A DNA stretch of 64,000 nucleotides from Rhodopseudomonas palustris HaA2 (GTDB lineage Bacteria > Pseudomonadota > Alphaproteobacteria > Rhizobiales > Xanthobacteraceae). The stretch spans positions 558,001 through 622,000 of the forward strand of contig NC_007778.1 in the NCBI RefSeq assembly GCF_000013365.1, in the 5' to 3' direction. The position numbers and the translations under genes are program-made. This document shows positions 27,399 through 38,263 of this stretch, one piece after another (position 1 is the stretch's first letter; each line of letters begins with the position of its first letter). Below the pieces are notes generated by a model that ran no database searches, was not told the origin of the DNA, and saw only the letters and a program-made list of their open reading frames with translations.

Positions 27399-27887
27399 TC
27401 AGGTGGATTGGCAATGCCCGCAGACGCCGGTGATTTCCACCACCGAGAGCTTCGGCGTGAAGCCGGTCTGGCGCGCCGCCTCGCTGAGACTCTGCGCCAC
27501 GGCGGTGGCGGGAATCTCGCCGACCGAACCGCAGGATTCGCAGATCAGGAAAGCGACCGCGGAGGCGTCGTCGTGTTCGCGGCCGCAGGCGAGAAACGCG
27601 TTGCGGCTTTCGATCCGGTGCACCAGCCCGTTCTGCATCAGGAAGTCGAGCGCGCGATACACCGTGATCGGCGCCGGGCGCGGCATCACGCGCGCCAGTT
27701 CGTCGATCACCTCATAGGCGCCGAGCGGGCGATGGCTGGACAGCAGCGCCCGCAGCACCTGCCGCCGGATCGGCGTCAGGTTCTGTGAGCGGTCCGCACA
27801 GATCCGTTCGGCGTGCTCGATGCCTTCGGCGGCACAACGGTCGTGATCGTGACCGGGGGCGGGAAAGGCCGGCTTCAAAGCAGTCAT
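27399..27887 (-). CDS. zur: Fur-family regulator, Zur-like
   Basis: 162 residues. A Fur-type winged helix (LTPIRRQVLRALLSSHRPLG, ITVYRALDFLMQNGLVHRIE) is followed by a metal-binding dimerisation domain with CESCG and a terminal CGHC pair, the structural zinc site. The N-terminus is unusually His/Cys-containing (GHDHDRC). The CxxC pairs and overall length match Zur of Rhizobiales better than the iron/manganese-sensing Fur/Mur or Irr. Zur represses zinc uptake genes when zinc is sufficient. No znu genes are in this window. Its leader contains a tandem 17-base duplication that duplicates the GAGG ribosome-binding sequence. Confidence 0.85.
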   Translation of the reverse strand: MTALKPAFPAPGHDHDRCAAEGIEHAERICADRSQNLTPIRRQVLRALLSSHRPLGAYEVIDELARVMPRPAPITVYRALDFLMQNGLVHRIESRNAFLACGREHDDASAVAFLICESCGSVGEIPATAVAQSLSEAARQTGFTPKLSVVEITGVCGHCQST

Positions 27888-27892
27888 CGCAT

Positions 27893-27926
27893 TGCCTCAA
27901 CGCAGCAGGTGCCTCAACGCAGCAGC
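27893..27926 (-). repeat. Tandem 17-base duplication at the ribosome binding site of the Zur-like gene
   Basis: Two adjacent copies of TGCCTCAACGCAGCAGG (27893-27909 and 27910-27926, the last base differing) begin 6 bases upstream of the start codon. On the coding strand each copy reads GCTGCTGCGTTGAGGCA, so the GAGG Shine-Dalgarno-like element is present twice: once at correct spacing and once 17 bases further out. Confidence 0.88.
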
Positions 27927-28051
27927 AACCACCGATAGTTTACGGCGTCTCCCGGCACAAGTCTTGCGGAACGCGGGGCTGTTGCGGAATGCGAAGCGGT
28001 CGGGGCGCCGCGCCGGTTCCGGCCCGTGCGAGACGCCCCCGCCGCAGATGC

Positions 28052-29260
28052 TTAGTTCAGTTTCTCGATCGCCATCGCGACGCCCTGGCCGACGCCGACG
28101 CACATCGTCGCCAGCGCCAATTTGCCGCCGCGGGCTTCCATGCCGTGCACCGCCGTCAGCGCCAGCCGCGTGCCGCTCATGCCGAGCGGGTGGCCGAGCG
28201 CGATCGCGCCACCATGCGGATTGACGAAATCGGCATCGTCGGCGACGCCGAGCTGGCGCAGGCAGGCGATGCCCTGCGAGGCGAAGGCTTCGTTGAGCTC
28301 GATCAGGTCGAAGTCGGAGATCTTCAGCCCCAGCCGCTCCATCAGCTTGCGGGTCGCCGGCACCGGGCCGATGCCCATGATGCGCGGCGGCACTGCCGCC
28401 GAGGCGAGGCCGAGAATCTTCGCCCGGGGCGTCAGGCCGTGTTTCTTCACCGCAGCCTCCGAGGCCACGATCATCGCCGCAGCGCCGTCATTGACGCCCG
28501 AGGCGTTGCCGGCGGTCACCGTGCCGGGATTGCGCACGATCGGCTTCAGCTTGGCGAGGCCTTCCAGCGTCGTCTCCGGGCGCGGATGCTCGTCCTTGTC
28601 GACGATGATCGGACCGGCCTTGCCGCCCGGCGCCGACACCGGCGCGATCTCCTGCGCGAAGTAACCGGCGGCGATGGCGGCGCCTGCGCGCTGCTGGGAT
28701 CGGATCGCGAAGGCGTCCTGATCGGCGCGCGAAATCTGGAATTCCTCGGCGACGTTCTCGCCGGTCTCCGGCATCGCGTCGACACCGTATTGCGCCTTCA
28801 TCAGCGGATTGATGAAACGCCAGCCGATCGTGGTGTCGAAGATGTCCGCCTGGCGGGAAAACGCCTCGCCGGCTTTGCCCATCACGAACGGCGCCCGTGT
28901 CATCGATTCGACGCCGCCGGCAATCGCCAGATCGATCTCGCCGGCGCGGATCGCGCGGCCCGCGGCGCCGACCGCGTCGAGCCCGGAGGCGCACAGCCGG
29001 TTGAGGGTCTGGGCCGGCACCGAATCCGGCAGGCCCGCGAGCAGCGTCGCCATCCGGGCGACGTTGCGGTTGTCTTCGCCGGCCTGGTTGGCGCAGCCGA
29101 AGAACACCTCGTCCACCGCGCTCCAGTCGAGATCGGGGTGCTTGGCCATCAGCGCCTTGATCGGAACCGCGGCGAGGTCGTCGGCACGGACTTTGGCGAG
29201 AGATCCGCCGAACCGGCCGATTGGGGTGCGCACTGCGTCGCAGATGAAGACGTCGGCCAT
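28052..29260 (-). CDS. pcaF: 3-oxoadipyl-CoA (beta-ketoadipyl-CoA) thiolase
   Basis: 402 residues. It starts MADVFICDAVRTPIGRFGGS, then RADDLAAVPIKALM, and has FGCANQAGEDNRNVARMATL, all characteristic of PcaF/PaaJ rather than PhaA. The catalytic residues are Cys in LNRLCASGLDAVG (about 90), His in ALGHPLGMSGTRL and Cys in TMCVGVGQG. It cleaves beta-ketoadipyl-CoA to acetyl-CoA and succinyl-CoA, the last step of the beta-ketoadipate or phenylacetate routes. No other pca gene is nearby, so it is uncoupled from a pathway cluster here. It appears monocistronic. Confidence 0.93.
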   Translation of the reverse strand: MADVFICDAVRTPIGRFGGSLAKVRADDLAAVPIKALMAKHPDLDWSAVDEVFFGCANQAGEDNRNVARMATLLAGLPDSVPAQTLNRLCASGLDAVGAAGRAIRAGEIDLAIAGGVESMTRAPFVMGKAGEAFSRQADIFDTTIGWRFINPLMKAQYGVDAMPETGENVAEEFQISRADQDAFAIRSQQRAGAAIAAGYFAQEIAPVSAPGGKAGPIIVDKDEHPRPETTLEGLAKLKPIVRNPGTVTAGNASGVNDGAAAMIVASEAAVKKHGLTPRAKILGLASAAVPPRIMGIGPVPATRKLMERLGLKISDFDLIELNEAFASQGIACLRQLGVADDADFVNPHGGAIALGHPLGMSGTRLALTAVHGMEARGGKLALATMCVGVGQGVAMAIEKLN

Positions 29261-29347
29261 GGTTCTCTCCCTTGCTGGCGATTCCGGGCTGAGGGCCGGA
29301 ATTGAAAGGCACTCTTAGGAAGGCCGGCCGACGTGGTCAATGCACGC

Positions 29348-30187
29348 TCAGCCGTCGCGATCCGTGGAGAGCGCAACGGCCTTCTGTGCATCGAGCGCAG
29401 CGAGCCGCTCGACCAGGTTGGCACGCACCATGGCGTAGGCATCGCTGCCGAGGGTGAGGCGCAGCGGCGCCGGCGTGCAATCGACCGAGTCGATCATCGC
29501 CTGTGCCATCTTCTGCGCGTCGCCTGGCACAGGGAATAAACCAGCCGCGAACGCCCGCCGGATCTCGCCGACCGGGGTGTCGTCGTAACTCGCGAGCGGT
29601 TCGGCATTGACCAGGCCACTGCCAAAGCCAGTGCGTGCAGCGCCCGGCTCGACAATCGTGAAGCCGATCTTGAACGGTGACACCTCCTGGGCGACCGCTT
29701 CGATGAAGCCTTCGATCGCCCATTTCGAGGCGTGATACAGGCTGAGGCCGGGGAACGTCACTTGGCCGCCCATCGACGACAGCTGCAGGATTCGGCCGCC
29801 GCCCTGGGCTCGCAGATGCGGCAAGGTCGCGCGCACAATCTGGATCGAGCCGATCACATTGGTGTCGATCTGATGCCGGATCTGCGCGTCGCTCAGTTCC
29901 TCCGCCGCCCCCTGCAGACCGTAGCCGGCGTTGTTGACCACGACGTCGATGCGGCCGAGCTCGGCAAACGCGCGCTCGACCACAGTGCTGACCGCCGCGC
30001 TGTCGGTGACGTCGAGCTGCGCGATCCAGAGCCGGTCGCCATAGTGCTGATCGAGATCGTCGAGCGCGTCCGGCCTGCGCAGCGTGGCGGCGACACGGTC
30101 GCCGCGCGCCAGCAGTTGCTCGGTCATCGCCCGACCGAAGCCGGACGAGGTGCCGGTGATGAACCAGGTGCGGGGCGTAGAGGTCAT
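29348..30187 (-). CDS. SDR-family NAD(P)-dependent oxidoreductase
   Basis: 279 residues. Classical short-chain dehydrogenase: FITGTSSGFG at about 9-18 (NADP-preferring pattern with the following ATLRRPD), NNAGYGLQGAAEELSD, the catalytic Ser in LQLSSMGGQ, and Tyr/Lys in YHASKWAIEGF. The C-terminal third, with FTIVEPGAARTGFGSG, is typical of the group often annotated as oxidoreductase with unknown substrate. It is divergent from a LysR gene with 111 bases between, the usual arrangement for a LysR regulator controlling the divergent gene. Confidence 0.9.
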   Translation of the reverse strand: MTSTPRTWFITGTSSGFGRAMTEQLLARGDRVAATLRRPDALDDLDQHYGDRLWIAQLDVTDSAAVSTVVERAFAELGRIDVVVNNAGYGLQGAAEELSDAQIRHQIDTNVIGSIQIVRATLPHLRAQGGGRILQLSSMGGQVTFPGLSLYHASKWAIEGFIEAVAQEVSPFKIGFTIVEPGAARTGFGSGLVNAEPLASYDDTPVGEIRRAFAAGLFPVPGDAQKMAQAMIDSVDCTPAPLRLTLGSDAYAMVRANLVERLAALDAQKAVALSTDRDG

Positions 30188-30298
30188 GGCGATCGCCTTT
30201 GGACGGGGCCGCCCGATGCGGCCATCGATGAATCAGTTAGGCGGAAGACATTCGTGCTACTATCCGCGCAATCTTGGATGATCTGGTGAAAAATTCCC

Positions 30299-31192
30299 AT
30301 GAATGCCAAGCCGGATCTCTCCGACCTCACAGCTTTCGCTGCGATCGCGGCTCATCGCAGTTTTCGCAAGGCTGCCAATGACTTGGGGGTGTCCGCCTCG
30401 ACCCTGAGCCACATCATGCGAACCCTGGAGGCCAATCTCGGAGTGAGACTGCTGCACCGGACCACCCGCAGCGTTGCGCCGACCGAGATCGGCGAACGGC
30501 TGCTCGGCCGGCTCAATCCGGTGCTGCGCGATTTCGACGCCGCCTTGCAGGACCTCGAGGCGTGGCGCAGCCGGCCGAGCGGCACGTTGCGCATCAATGC
30601 CGCCGAGGGCGCGGTACGGTTGTTGCTGCAAACCGTGGTGCCGGCGTTTTTTGCGCGCCACCCCGAGATGGCGCTCGATCTCGTCACCGAGGCGCGGCTG
30701 GTCGATATCGTCGCGGAAGGCTTCGACGCAGGCATCCGGATCGGCGAGGCGGTGCCGCGCGATATGGTCGCGGTGCGGTTCGGCGGCGCGATCCGGTTCG
30801 TCGCGGTCGCGTCGCCCGGCTATCTCGCCGCGCACCCGCCGCCGCGGACCCCGGATGACCTCGTCCATCACGCCTGCATCCGGTTCCGGTTGAAGAGCGG
30901 GCAGTTGTTCCGCTGGGAATTCGCGCGTCACGGCCAGGAATTGGCGGTCGATGTCGCCGGTCCGTTGACGCTCGACCATGTCGAACTGATGGTCGAGGCC
31001 GCTGCCGACGGCCTCGGCATCGCCTATGTGCCGGACCGGACCGCGCAGCCTTATCTCTCGCGCGGCGCCGTGGTCGGCGTGCTCGATGAGTGGTGTCCGA
31101 AAATCCCGGGGCTGTTCCTGTATTACCCCGGCCATCGCCACGTCCCCGCTGGTCTTCGCGCCTTCATCGACGTTCTGCGGCACCTGCACTGA
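30299..31192 (+). CDS. LysR-family transcriptional regulator
   Basis: 297 residues. The N-terminal winged helix-turn-helix ([40 protein letters not shown]) sits at about 10-65. A long linker helix leads to a periplasmic-binding-like effector domain from about residue 90 ([49 protein letters not shown]). It belongs to the large CrgA/DsdC-like clade often paired with divergent SDR genes. It most likely regulates itself and the divergent SDR gene. The effector is unknown. The 111-base gap (30188-30298) should hold the binding sites; I see no single convincing T-N11-A box. Confidence 0.92.
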   Translation: MNAKPDLSDLTAFAAIAAHRSFRKAANDLGVSASTLSHIMRTLEANLGVRLLHRTTRSVAPTEIGERLLGRLNPVLRDFDAALQDLEAWRSRPSGTLRINAAEGAVRLLLQTVVPAFFARHPEMALDLVTEARLVDIVAEGFDAGIRIGEAVPRDMVAVRFGGAIRFVAVASPGYLAAHPPPRTPDDLVHHACIRFRLKSGQLFRWEFARHGQELAVDVAGPLTLDHVELMVEAAADGLGIAYVPDRTAQPYLSRGAVVGVLDEWCPKIPGLFLYYPGHRHVPAGLRAFIDVLRHLH

Positions 31193-31260
31193 ACGTATCG
31201 GCGTGCGGAAACCGTGCATGGCGGCGTTGGCGCGGTAGGAAGCCGGGGCGGAATTTTGCT

Positions 31261-33996
31261 ATGCATCGGGTCATGACCATCCACCCCGACATCGCTCCGC
31301 CGCCCGATCTGCCTGCGCCCGCCGAGCCGCCGGCGAAGGTGTCGCCGATGATGGAGCAGTACCATGAGATAAAGGCCGCCAATCCGGGCCTCCTGCTGTT
31401 CTACCGGATGGGCGATTTCTACGAATTGTTCTTCGAGGACGCCGAGATCGCCTCGCGCGCGCTCGGCATCACGCTGACCAAGCGCGGCAAGCATCAGGGC
31501 ATGGACATCCCGATGTGCGGCGTGCCGGTCGAGCGTTCCGACGACTATCTGCACCGGCTGATCGCGCTCGGCCATCGCGTCGCCGTCTGCGAACAGACCG
31601 AGGACCCGGCCGCGGCGCGCGCCCGCAAGAGCGTGGTGCGGCGCGACGTGGTGCGGCTGATCACGCCCGGCACGCTGACCGAAGACACACTGCTCGATGC
31701 CCGCGCCAACAACTATCTGCTGGCGATCGCCCGCGCCCGCGGCTCCAGCGGGACCGATCGCATTGGTCTCGCCTGGATCGACATCTCGACCGGGGAATTC
31801 AGCGTCACCGAATGCGCCACCGGCGAATTGTCGGCGACGCTGGCGCGGATCAATCCGAACGAGGCGATCGTCTCGGACGCTTTGTACAGCGATGCCGAAT
31901 TGGGGCCGAGCCTGCGCGAACTCGCCGCCGTGACGCCGCTGACCCGCGACGTGTTCGACAGTGCCACCGCCGAGCGGCGGCTGTGCGATTACTTCGCGGT
32001 CGCCACCATGGACGGCCTCGCGGCGCTGTCGCGGCTGGAAGCCGCGGCGGCCGCCGCCTGCGTCACCTATGTGGATCGCACCCAGCTCGGCAAACGACCG
32101 CCTTTGTCGCCGCCGTCGCGCGAGGCCACCGGCGCGACCATGGCGATTGATCCGGCGACGCGCGCCAATCTCGAACTGACGCGGACGCTGGCGGGCGAAC
32201 GCCGCGGCTCGCTGCTCGATGCGATCGACTGCACCGTCACCGCCGCGGGCTCGCGGCTCCTCGCCCAACGCCTCGCCGCGCCATTGACCGATGCGGCCGC
32301 GATCGCGCGACGGCTGGATGCGGTCGAAGTCTTCGTCGTCGCGCCCGCGTTGCGCGAGCAGATCCGCAGCGCGCTGCGCGCCGCGCCCGACATGGCCCGC
32401 GCGCTGGCGCGTCTGTCGCTCGGCCGCGGCGGCCCGCGCGATCTGGCGTCGCTGCGTGACGGCATCGTCGCCGCCGATCAGGGGCTGCAACAATTGTCGC
32501 AACTCACCGCACCGCCGCAGGAGATCGCCGCCGCGATGGCGGCGCTGCGGCGACCGTCGCGCGATCTGTGCGACGAGCTGGGCCGCGCACTCGCCGACGA
32601 TCTGCCGCTGCAAAAGCGCGACGGCGGTTTCGTCCGCGACGGCTACGAGGCGGCGCTGGACGAAACCCGCAAGCTGCGCGACGCCTCGCGCCTGGTGGTC
32701 GCGGCGATGCAGGCGCGCTACGCCGACGACACCGGCGTCAAGGGCCTGAAGATCCGGCACAACAACGTGCTCGGCTATTTCGTCGAGGTGACCGCGCAGC
32801 ACGGCGACAGGCTGATGGCGCCGCCGCTCAACGCCACCTTCATCCACCGCCAGACGCTGGCCGGCCAGGTCCGTTTCACCACTGCCGAACTCGGCGAGAT
32901 CGAGGCCAAGATCGCCAATGCGGGCGACCGCGCGCTCGGGCTCGAACTCGAAATCTTCGATCGCCTCGCAGCATTGATCGAGACGGCGGGCGAGGATCTG
33001 CGCGCCGCTGCCCATGCGTTCGCGCTGCTCGATGTCGCCACCGCGCTGGCGAAGCTTGCTTCCGACGACAACTACGTGCGGCCGGAGGTCGATCAGTCGC
33101 TGTCGTTCGCGATCGAAGGCGGCCGGCATCCGGTGGTCGAACAGGCGCTGAAGCGAGCGGGCGAACCGTTCATCGCCAATGCCTGCGATCTCTCTCCCGG
33201 CCCGGCGCAAGCCTCGGGCCAGATCTGGCTGCTGACCGGCCCCAACATGGCCGGCAAATCGACCTTCCTGCGCCAGAACGCGCTGATCGCGCTATTGGCG
33301 CAGACCGGCAGCTATGTGCCGGCGGCGCGCGCGCGGATCGGCATCGTCGACCGGCTGTTCTCGCGGGTCGGCGCCGCCGACGATCTGGCGCGCGGCCGCT
33401 CCACCTTCATGGTCGAGATGGTCGAGACCGCCGCGATCCTCAACCAGGCGACCGAGCGGGCGCTGGTGATCCTCGACGAGATCGGCCGCGGCACCGCGAC
33501 CTTCGACGGCCTGTCGATCGCCTGGGCGGCGATCGAGCATCTGCACGAGCAGAACCGCTGCCGCGCGCTGTTCGCGACGCATTATCACGAGCTGACCGCG
33601 CTGTCGGCCAAGCTGCCGCGGCTGTTCAACGCCACCGTCCGGGTCAAGGAATGGCGCGGCGAGGTGGTGTTCCTGCACGAGGTGCTGCCGGGTTCGGCCG
33701 ATCGCTCCTACGGCATCCAGGTCGCCAAGCTCGCCGGGCTTCCCGCCTCCGTGGTGGCGCGGGCGAAATCGGTGCTGGCCAAGCTTGAGGCCAACGACCG
33801 CGGCCAGCCCAAGGCGCTGATCGACGACCTGCCGCTGTTTGCGATCACAGCCCGCGCCCCGGCCGAGCCATCGCCGCCGAGCGAGGCCGAGCAACTGATC
33901 GCGGCCGTGCAGGCGCTGCATCCGGACGAACTGAGCCCGCGCGAAGCGCTCGACGCGCTGTATGCGCTGAAGGCGAAGCTGCCGAAGACAACCTGA
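31261..33996 (+). CDS. mutS: DNA mismatch repair protein MutS
   Basis: 911 residues from ATG 31261, which has GGCGGA 8 bases upstream; ATG 31273 is an alternative. The mismatch-reading Phe-x-Glu motif is present in [16 protein letters not shown]. The lever and clamp core follow, then the ATPase: Walker [33 protein letters not shown], Walker [18 protein letters not shown], and [11 protein letters not shown]. The C-terminal helical tail ([19 protein letters not shown]) carries the dimer/tetramer element. MutS detects mismatches and recruits MutL. It is convergent with the parvulin gene, with a shared hairpin between them. Confidence 0.97.
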   Translation: MHRVMTIHPDIAPPPDLPAPAEPPAKVSPMMEQYHEIKAANPGLLLFYRMGDFYELFFEDAEIASRALGITLTKRGKHQGMDIPMCGVPVERSDDYLHRLIALGHRVAVCEQTEDPAAARARKSVVRRDVVRLITPGTLTEDTLLDARANNYLLAIARARGSSGTDRIGLAWIDISTGEFSVTECATGELSATLARINPNEAIVSDALYSDAELGPSLRELAAVTPLTRDVFDSATAERRLCDYFAVATMDGLAALSRLEAAAAAACVTYVDRTQLGKRPPLSPPSREATGATMAIDPATRANLELTRTLAGERRGSLLDAIDCTVTAAGSRLLAQRLAAPLTDAAAIARRLDAVEVFVVAPALREQIRSALRAAPDMARALARLSLGRGGPRDLASLRDGIVAADQGLQQLSQLTAPPQEIAAAMAALRRPSRDLCDELGRALADDLPLQKRDGGFVRDGYEAALDETRKLRDASRLVVAAMQARYADDTGVKGLKIRHNNVLGYFVEVTAQHGDRLMAPPLNATFIHRQTLAGQVRFTTAELGEIEAKIANAGDRALGLELEIFDRLAALIETAGEDLRAAAHAFALLDVATALAKLASDDNYVRPEVDQSLSFAIEGGRHPVVEQALKRAGEPFIANACDLSPGPAQASGQIWLLTGPNMAGKSTFLRQNALIALLAQTGSYVPAARARIGIVDRLFSRVGAADDLARGRSTFMVEMVETAAILNQATERALVILDEIGRGTATFDGLSIAWAAIEHLHEQNRCRALFATHYHELTALSAKLPRLFNATVRVKEWRGEVVFLHEVLPGSADRSYGIQVAKLAGLPASVVARAKSVLAKLEANDRGQPKALIDDLPLFAITARAPAEPSPPSEAEQLIAAVQALHPDELSPREALDALYALKAKLPKTT

Positions 33997-34001
33997 AACG
34001 A

Positions 34002-34028
34002 CAATGGCCGGGACGAGCCCGGCCATTG
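34002..34028. terminator. Bidirectional hairpin between mutS and the parvulin gene
   Basis: An 11-base perfect stem CAATGGCCGGG / CCCGGCCATTG with a 5-base ACGAG loop lies between convergent genes: 6 bases after the mutS stop and 31 bases beyond the parvulin stop. T runs are weak on both sides. Confidence 0.6.
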
Positions 34029-34059
34029 AAATCATTCACAACTTGCCCGAAAGCGAAGA

Positions 34060-34980
34060 TTACTTCTTCGCCGGGGCCTTGGCCGCCGGCTCGGCCGGCT
34101 TTGCCGCGTCGGCGGGGGAAGCGGCCGGCTCGGCCGGCTTGTCGAGCCGCTCGACCTTGGCGGCCTGACGCAACTGCGTGACGTAGTCCGACTGCGCCTT
34201 GCGGGTGACGTATTGCTCGATCTGCGGCTTGACCTGGTCGAAGGTCGGCGGCTTGCGGTTGCGCTTCTCCTCGACCTTGATGATGTGCCAGCCGAACTGG
34301 CTCTTCACCGGGTCGGAGATCTTGCCGGGCTCCAGCGCAAATGCCACCGCGGAGAATTCCGGCACCATCTGGTCCTTGGTGAAGAAGCCGAGATCGCCGC
34401 CGTCGGAGGCGCCCGGGTCCTTGGACTTCTTCTTCGCCAGCTCGGCGAAATCGGCGCCCTTCTTCAGTTCCTCGGCGATCGCCTTGGCCTCGTCCTCGGT
34501 CTCGACCAGGATGTGGCGGGCGTGGACTTCCTGCTCGCCGGAAATCTGCTTGGCGGCGTCCTCATAGACCTTCTTCATCGCCTCGTCGGTGGTGGCGGCC
34601 TTGCCCTCGACGCCGAGCAGATCGTCCATCAGCAGGCGGTTGCGGGCGAATTCGAGCCGCTTCTTGAACTCCGCACGGTCGGCGATCTTCTTGTCCTCGG
34701 CGGCCTTGGCGACGATCTTCATATCGATCAGGAACGACAGGACGTTTTCCTTCTTGGTCGCCGGGTCCATCTGGGCCAGGCTCGGGCCGAGCTCTTCCTC
34801 GGCGAGGGTGACGTCGCTCTGGCGGATTTCAGCGCCGTTCACCTTCGCCAGCACCGGGTTGGCGTCCTGGGCGCGCGCCATCGGGCTCGCGAGCAGCGCA
34901 AAAGCGAGACAACCGGTCGCGGCCGCGCTGATGATGCCGGAGCGCAGGGCCGAACGGGCTGCGGGTGACGCAGGGGTCAT
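34060..34980 (-). CDS. Exported parvulin-type peptidyl-prolyl cis-trans isomerase
   Basis: 306 residues from ATG 34980, with AAGGA 8 bases upstream. The signal peptide has a basic N-region, a core around CLAFALLASPM and cleavage near ARAQDA. A SurA-N-like helical chaperone segment (about 50-150, LAEEELGPSLAQMDPATKKE) is followed by a parvulin domain (about 155-255: HARHILVETEDEAKAIAEEL, DGGDLGFFTKDQMVPEFS, SQFGWHIIKVEE). The tail is Ala/Pro/Lys-rich. It should help fold outer-membrane proteins such as the porin in this window. It is divergent from secA; a TTGACA hexamer at 35064-35069 on this strand is a candidate -35 box. Confidence 0.94.
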   Translation of the reverse strand: MTPASPAARSALRSGIISAAATGCLAFALLASPMARAQDANPVLAKVNGAEIRQSDVTLAEEELGPSLAQMDPATKKENVLSFLIDMKIVAKAAEDKKIADRAEFKKRLEFARNRLLMDDLLGVEGKAATTDEAMKKVYEDAAKQISGEQEVHARHILVETEDEAKAIAEELKKGADFAELAKKKSKDPGASDGGDLGFFTKDQMVPEFSAVAFALEPGKISDPVKSQFGWHIIKVEEKRNRKPPTFDQVKPQIEQYVTRKAQSDYVTQLRQAAKVERLDKPAEPAASPADAAKPAEPAAKAPAKK

Positions 34981-35319
34981 GGAAAATCCTTGTTCTGAAA
35001 GCCGGGGTGTCGGGGGCGGCGGGACAGTCACCCAATCACGGAGCCTTGGCAACGCGAAAACTCTGTCAAAATGATGAATTCCGTCACCGGGCCGCGCGTT
35101 GACATCCCCCTACCCCAGCCATATCTCTGCCGCCACTAGCACGGGTATCAAGGTCGTCGGACGGCCACGGCCGACCGCCGGCCCTCGATTGCTGGAATAC
35201 CGATGGTTTCGCGGCTGCGCCTGTATCCCGATAGGTGGCTGGGCGTCACGATGAGTTGATACGGCTCGCGTGAACGGCAGACAGGCTGCGAAGTCACATC
35301 GCAAGGACAGGAAGCTGGC
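34981..35319. other. Divergent promoter region between the parvulin gene and secA
   Basis: 339 bases with no convincing coding sequence. It contains a TTGACA on each strand, one facing each gene. On the minus strand TTGACA (35064-35069) has only a weak -10 (AGGCTC). On the plus strand the promoter at 35099-35127 is much better. The remaining 190 bases form a long secA leader. Confidence 0.5.
35099..35127 (+). promoter_or_regulatory. Likely housekeeping promoter of secA
   Basis: A consensus TTGACA (35099-35104), a 17-base spacer and TATCTC (35122-35127). Transcription from it would start near 35134 and give a secA leader of about 185 bases. Confidence 0.65.
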
Positions 35320-38160
35320 ATGATCGGCGCGTTCGCCCGCAAACTCTTCGGCTCTTCGAACGATCGCAGGATCAAGGCGTACCAGGCCCGCGTCGCCGCC
35401 ATCAACGCGCTGGAGCCGGAAGTCGCGGCGCTGTCCGACGAGGCGCTGCGCGCCCGCACCGATGAGTTCCGCGCCCAGCTCGCCGCCGGCAAGACGCTCG
35501 ACGATCTGCTGGTGCCGGCCTTCGCCACCGTGCGCGAGGCCGCCAAGCGCACCCTCGGCCAGCGCCATTTCGACGTGCAGCTGATCGGCGGCATGGTGCT
35601 GCACGAGGGCGACATCGCCGAGATGAAGACCGGCGAAGGCAAGACGCTGGTCGCCACGCTGGCCTGCTATCTCAACGCGCTGGCCGGCAAGGGCGTCCAC
35701 GTCGTCACCGTCAACGACTACCTCGCCAGCCGTGACGCCGGCTGGATGGGCCAGATCTACAGCTTCCTCGGCATGTCGACCGGCGTGATCGTGCATGGCC
35801 TCGACGACGGTCAGCGCCAGAAGGCCTATGCCTGCGACATCACCTACGGCACCAACAACGAATACGGCTTCGACTATCTGCGCGACAACATGAAGTACCG
35901 GCTCGAGGACATGGTCCAGCGCGGCCATTTCTTCGCCATCGTCGACGAAGTCGACTCGATCCTGATCGACGAGGCGCGCACCCCGTTGATCATCTCCGGT
36001 CCGCTCGACGACCGCTCCGAGTTCTACAACACCATCGACACCTTCATTCCGAGCCTCGACAAGTCGGACTACGACGTCGACGAGAAGCAGCGCTCGGTGG
36101 CGCTGACCGAAGCCGGCATGGAGAAGATCGAGACGCTGCTGCGCGACGCCGGCCAGCTCAAGGGCGAGTCGCTGTACGACGTCGAGAACGTCTCGGTGGT
36201 GCACCACATCAACCAGGCGCTGCGCGCCCACACGCTGTTCCAGCGCGACAAGGACTACATCGTCCGCAACGACGAGGTGGTGATCATCGACGAGTTCACC
36301 GGCCGCATGATGCAGGGCCGGCGCTATTCGGAAGGCCTGCACCAGGCGCTGGAAGCCAAGGAACACGTCACGGTCCAGCCGGAAAACCAGACGCTGGCCT
36401 CGATCACCTTCCAGAACTACTTCCGGATGTACGGCAAGCTCGCCGGCATGACCGGCACGGCGGCGACCGAAGCCGACGAATTCTACGACATCTACAAGCT
36501 CGAAGTGGTCGAGATCCCGACCAACCTGCCGATCTCGCGTCTCGACGAGGACGACGAGGTGTATCGCACGCAGGCGGAGAAATACGCCGCGATCCTCGCA
36601 GAGGTCGAGCGCGCCAACAAGCGTATGCAGCCGGTGCTGGTCGGCACCGCGTCGATCGAGAAGTCCGAGGTGCTGGCCGATCTGCTGCTGAAGAACGGCT
36701 ACAAGCAGATCGATTTCGGCGATCCGAAGGGGCTCGACAAGCTCTACGCCGCCGCCCGCGCCGGCAAGCCGGCCAAGCTGTTCGCGGTGCTGAATGCGCG
36801 CTTCCACGAGCAGGAGGCCTATATCGTCGCCGAAGCCGGCGTGCCCGGCGCGATCACCATCGCCACCAACATGGCCGGCCGCGGCACCGACATCAAACTC
36901 GGCGGCTCGCTGGAAATGCGGATCCCGCAGGAGACCGCCGGGATCACCGACGAGGCCGAGAAGGCCGCCAAGGTCGAGCAGATCAAGGCCGACATCGAGC
37001 GCTTCCGCGACATCGTGCTCAACGCCGAGGACGAGATCGAGATCGAGCCCGCCAAGGGCAGCAAGCCGGCCAAGACCGCCAAGCGCCCCGGCGGCCTGTA
37101 CATCATCGGCTCGGAGCGCCACGAGAGCCGCCGCATCGACAACCAGCTCCGCGGCCGCTCCGGCCGTCAGGGCGACCCCGGCCGCTCGAAGTTCTTCCTG
37201 TCGCTGGACGACGATCTGATGCGGATCTTCGGCTCCGGCAAGCTCGACACCATGCTGACCCGGCTCGGCCTCAAGGAGGGCGAGGCGATCATCCATCCGT
37301 GGATCAACAAGGCGCTGGAAAAGGCGCAGCAGAAGGTCGAGGCGCGCAATTTCGACATCCGCAAGAATCTGCTGAAATTCGACGACGTCCAGAACGACCA
37401 GCGCAAGGTGATCTTCGATCAGCGCATCGATCTGATGAAAGAAGACAGCGTGGTCGAAACCGTCACCGACATGCGCCACACCTACATCGAGGATCTGGTC
37501 GCCAAGCACGTCCCCGAGCACGCCTATGCGGAGCAGTGGGACGTCGCCGGCCTCAAGGACGAGCTGCACCGCGTCGTCGGCCTGGAGATTCCGGTCGACG
37601 AATGGGCCAAGGAAGAGGGCATCGCCGACGAGGAGCTGCTGGCGAGGATCGTCAAGGTGTTCGACGAGCACATGGCGGCGAAGGTGGCGCAATGGGGCCC
37701 CGACGTGATGCGCTACGCCGAGAAGAGCATCCTGCTGCAGACGCTCGATCATCTGTGGCGCGAGCATCTGGTGATGCTGGATCACCTGCGTCAGGTGATC
37801 GGCCTGCGCGGCTACGGCCAGCGCGATCCGCTGCAGGAATACAAGTCCGAGGCGTTCGGCCTCTTCCAGGAGATGAGCGCGCATCTGCGAGAGGCGGTGA
37901 CGGCGCAATTGATGCGGGTCGAAATCATCCCGCCGGATCAGCCGCAGGAGCTGCCGCCGATGGAGGTCCACAAAATGGACCCCAACACCGGCGAGGACGA
38001 AATGGCGTTCGCCAACGTCTCGCTGGCACCTGCAGACAGCGTCGACAAGTCCGCCCGCGACCCGAACCGCCCCGAGACCTGGGGCAAGGTCGGCCGCAAC
38101 GAGGACTGCCCGTGCGGCAGCGGCAAGAAGTACAAGCACTGCCACGGCCGGTACGCGTAA
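35320..38160 (+). CDS. secA: Preprotein translocase ATPase SecA
   Basis: 946 residues, the alphaproteobacterial length. Walker A is [14 protein letters not shown] (about 101-114), followed by [31 protein letters not shown], and the [19 protein letters not shown]alker [26 protein letters not shown] and [15 protein letters not shown] belong to the second motor half. The C-terminal zinc finger [17 protein letters not shown] binds SecB and phospholipid. SecA drives export through SecYEG. AGGA precedes the ATG. A promoter with TTGACA lies 193 bases upstream and an intrinsic terminator lies just after the stop, so it appears monocistronic. Confidence 0.98.
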
Positions 38161-38189
38161 CGCGTCGCCCTCGGCTCATCGAAACGCAG

Positions 38190-38221
38190 CAATGCCCGGC
38201 TCGTGCCGGGCATTGTCGTTT
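38190..38221 (+). terminator. secA terminator
   Basis: An 11-base stem CAATGCCCGGC / GCCGGGCATTG with a TCGT tetraloop lies 29 bases after the stop and is followed by TCGTTT. Confidence 0.8.
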
Positions 38222-38263
38222 GGCGAATTTTGCGATGCTGCCGCCCGACGCTCATCCCAGGTT

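Noticed and set aside
27399-27887. Irr or Fur as identity of the Fur-family protein
   Set aside because: The CESCG and terminal CGHC pairs with the His-rich N-terminus fit Zur better; Irr lacks this cysteine layout.
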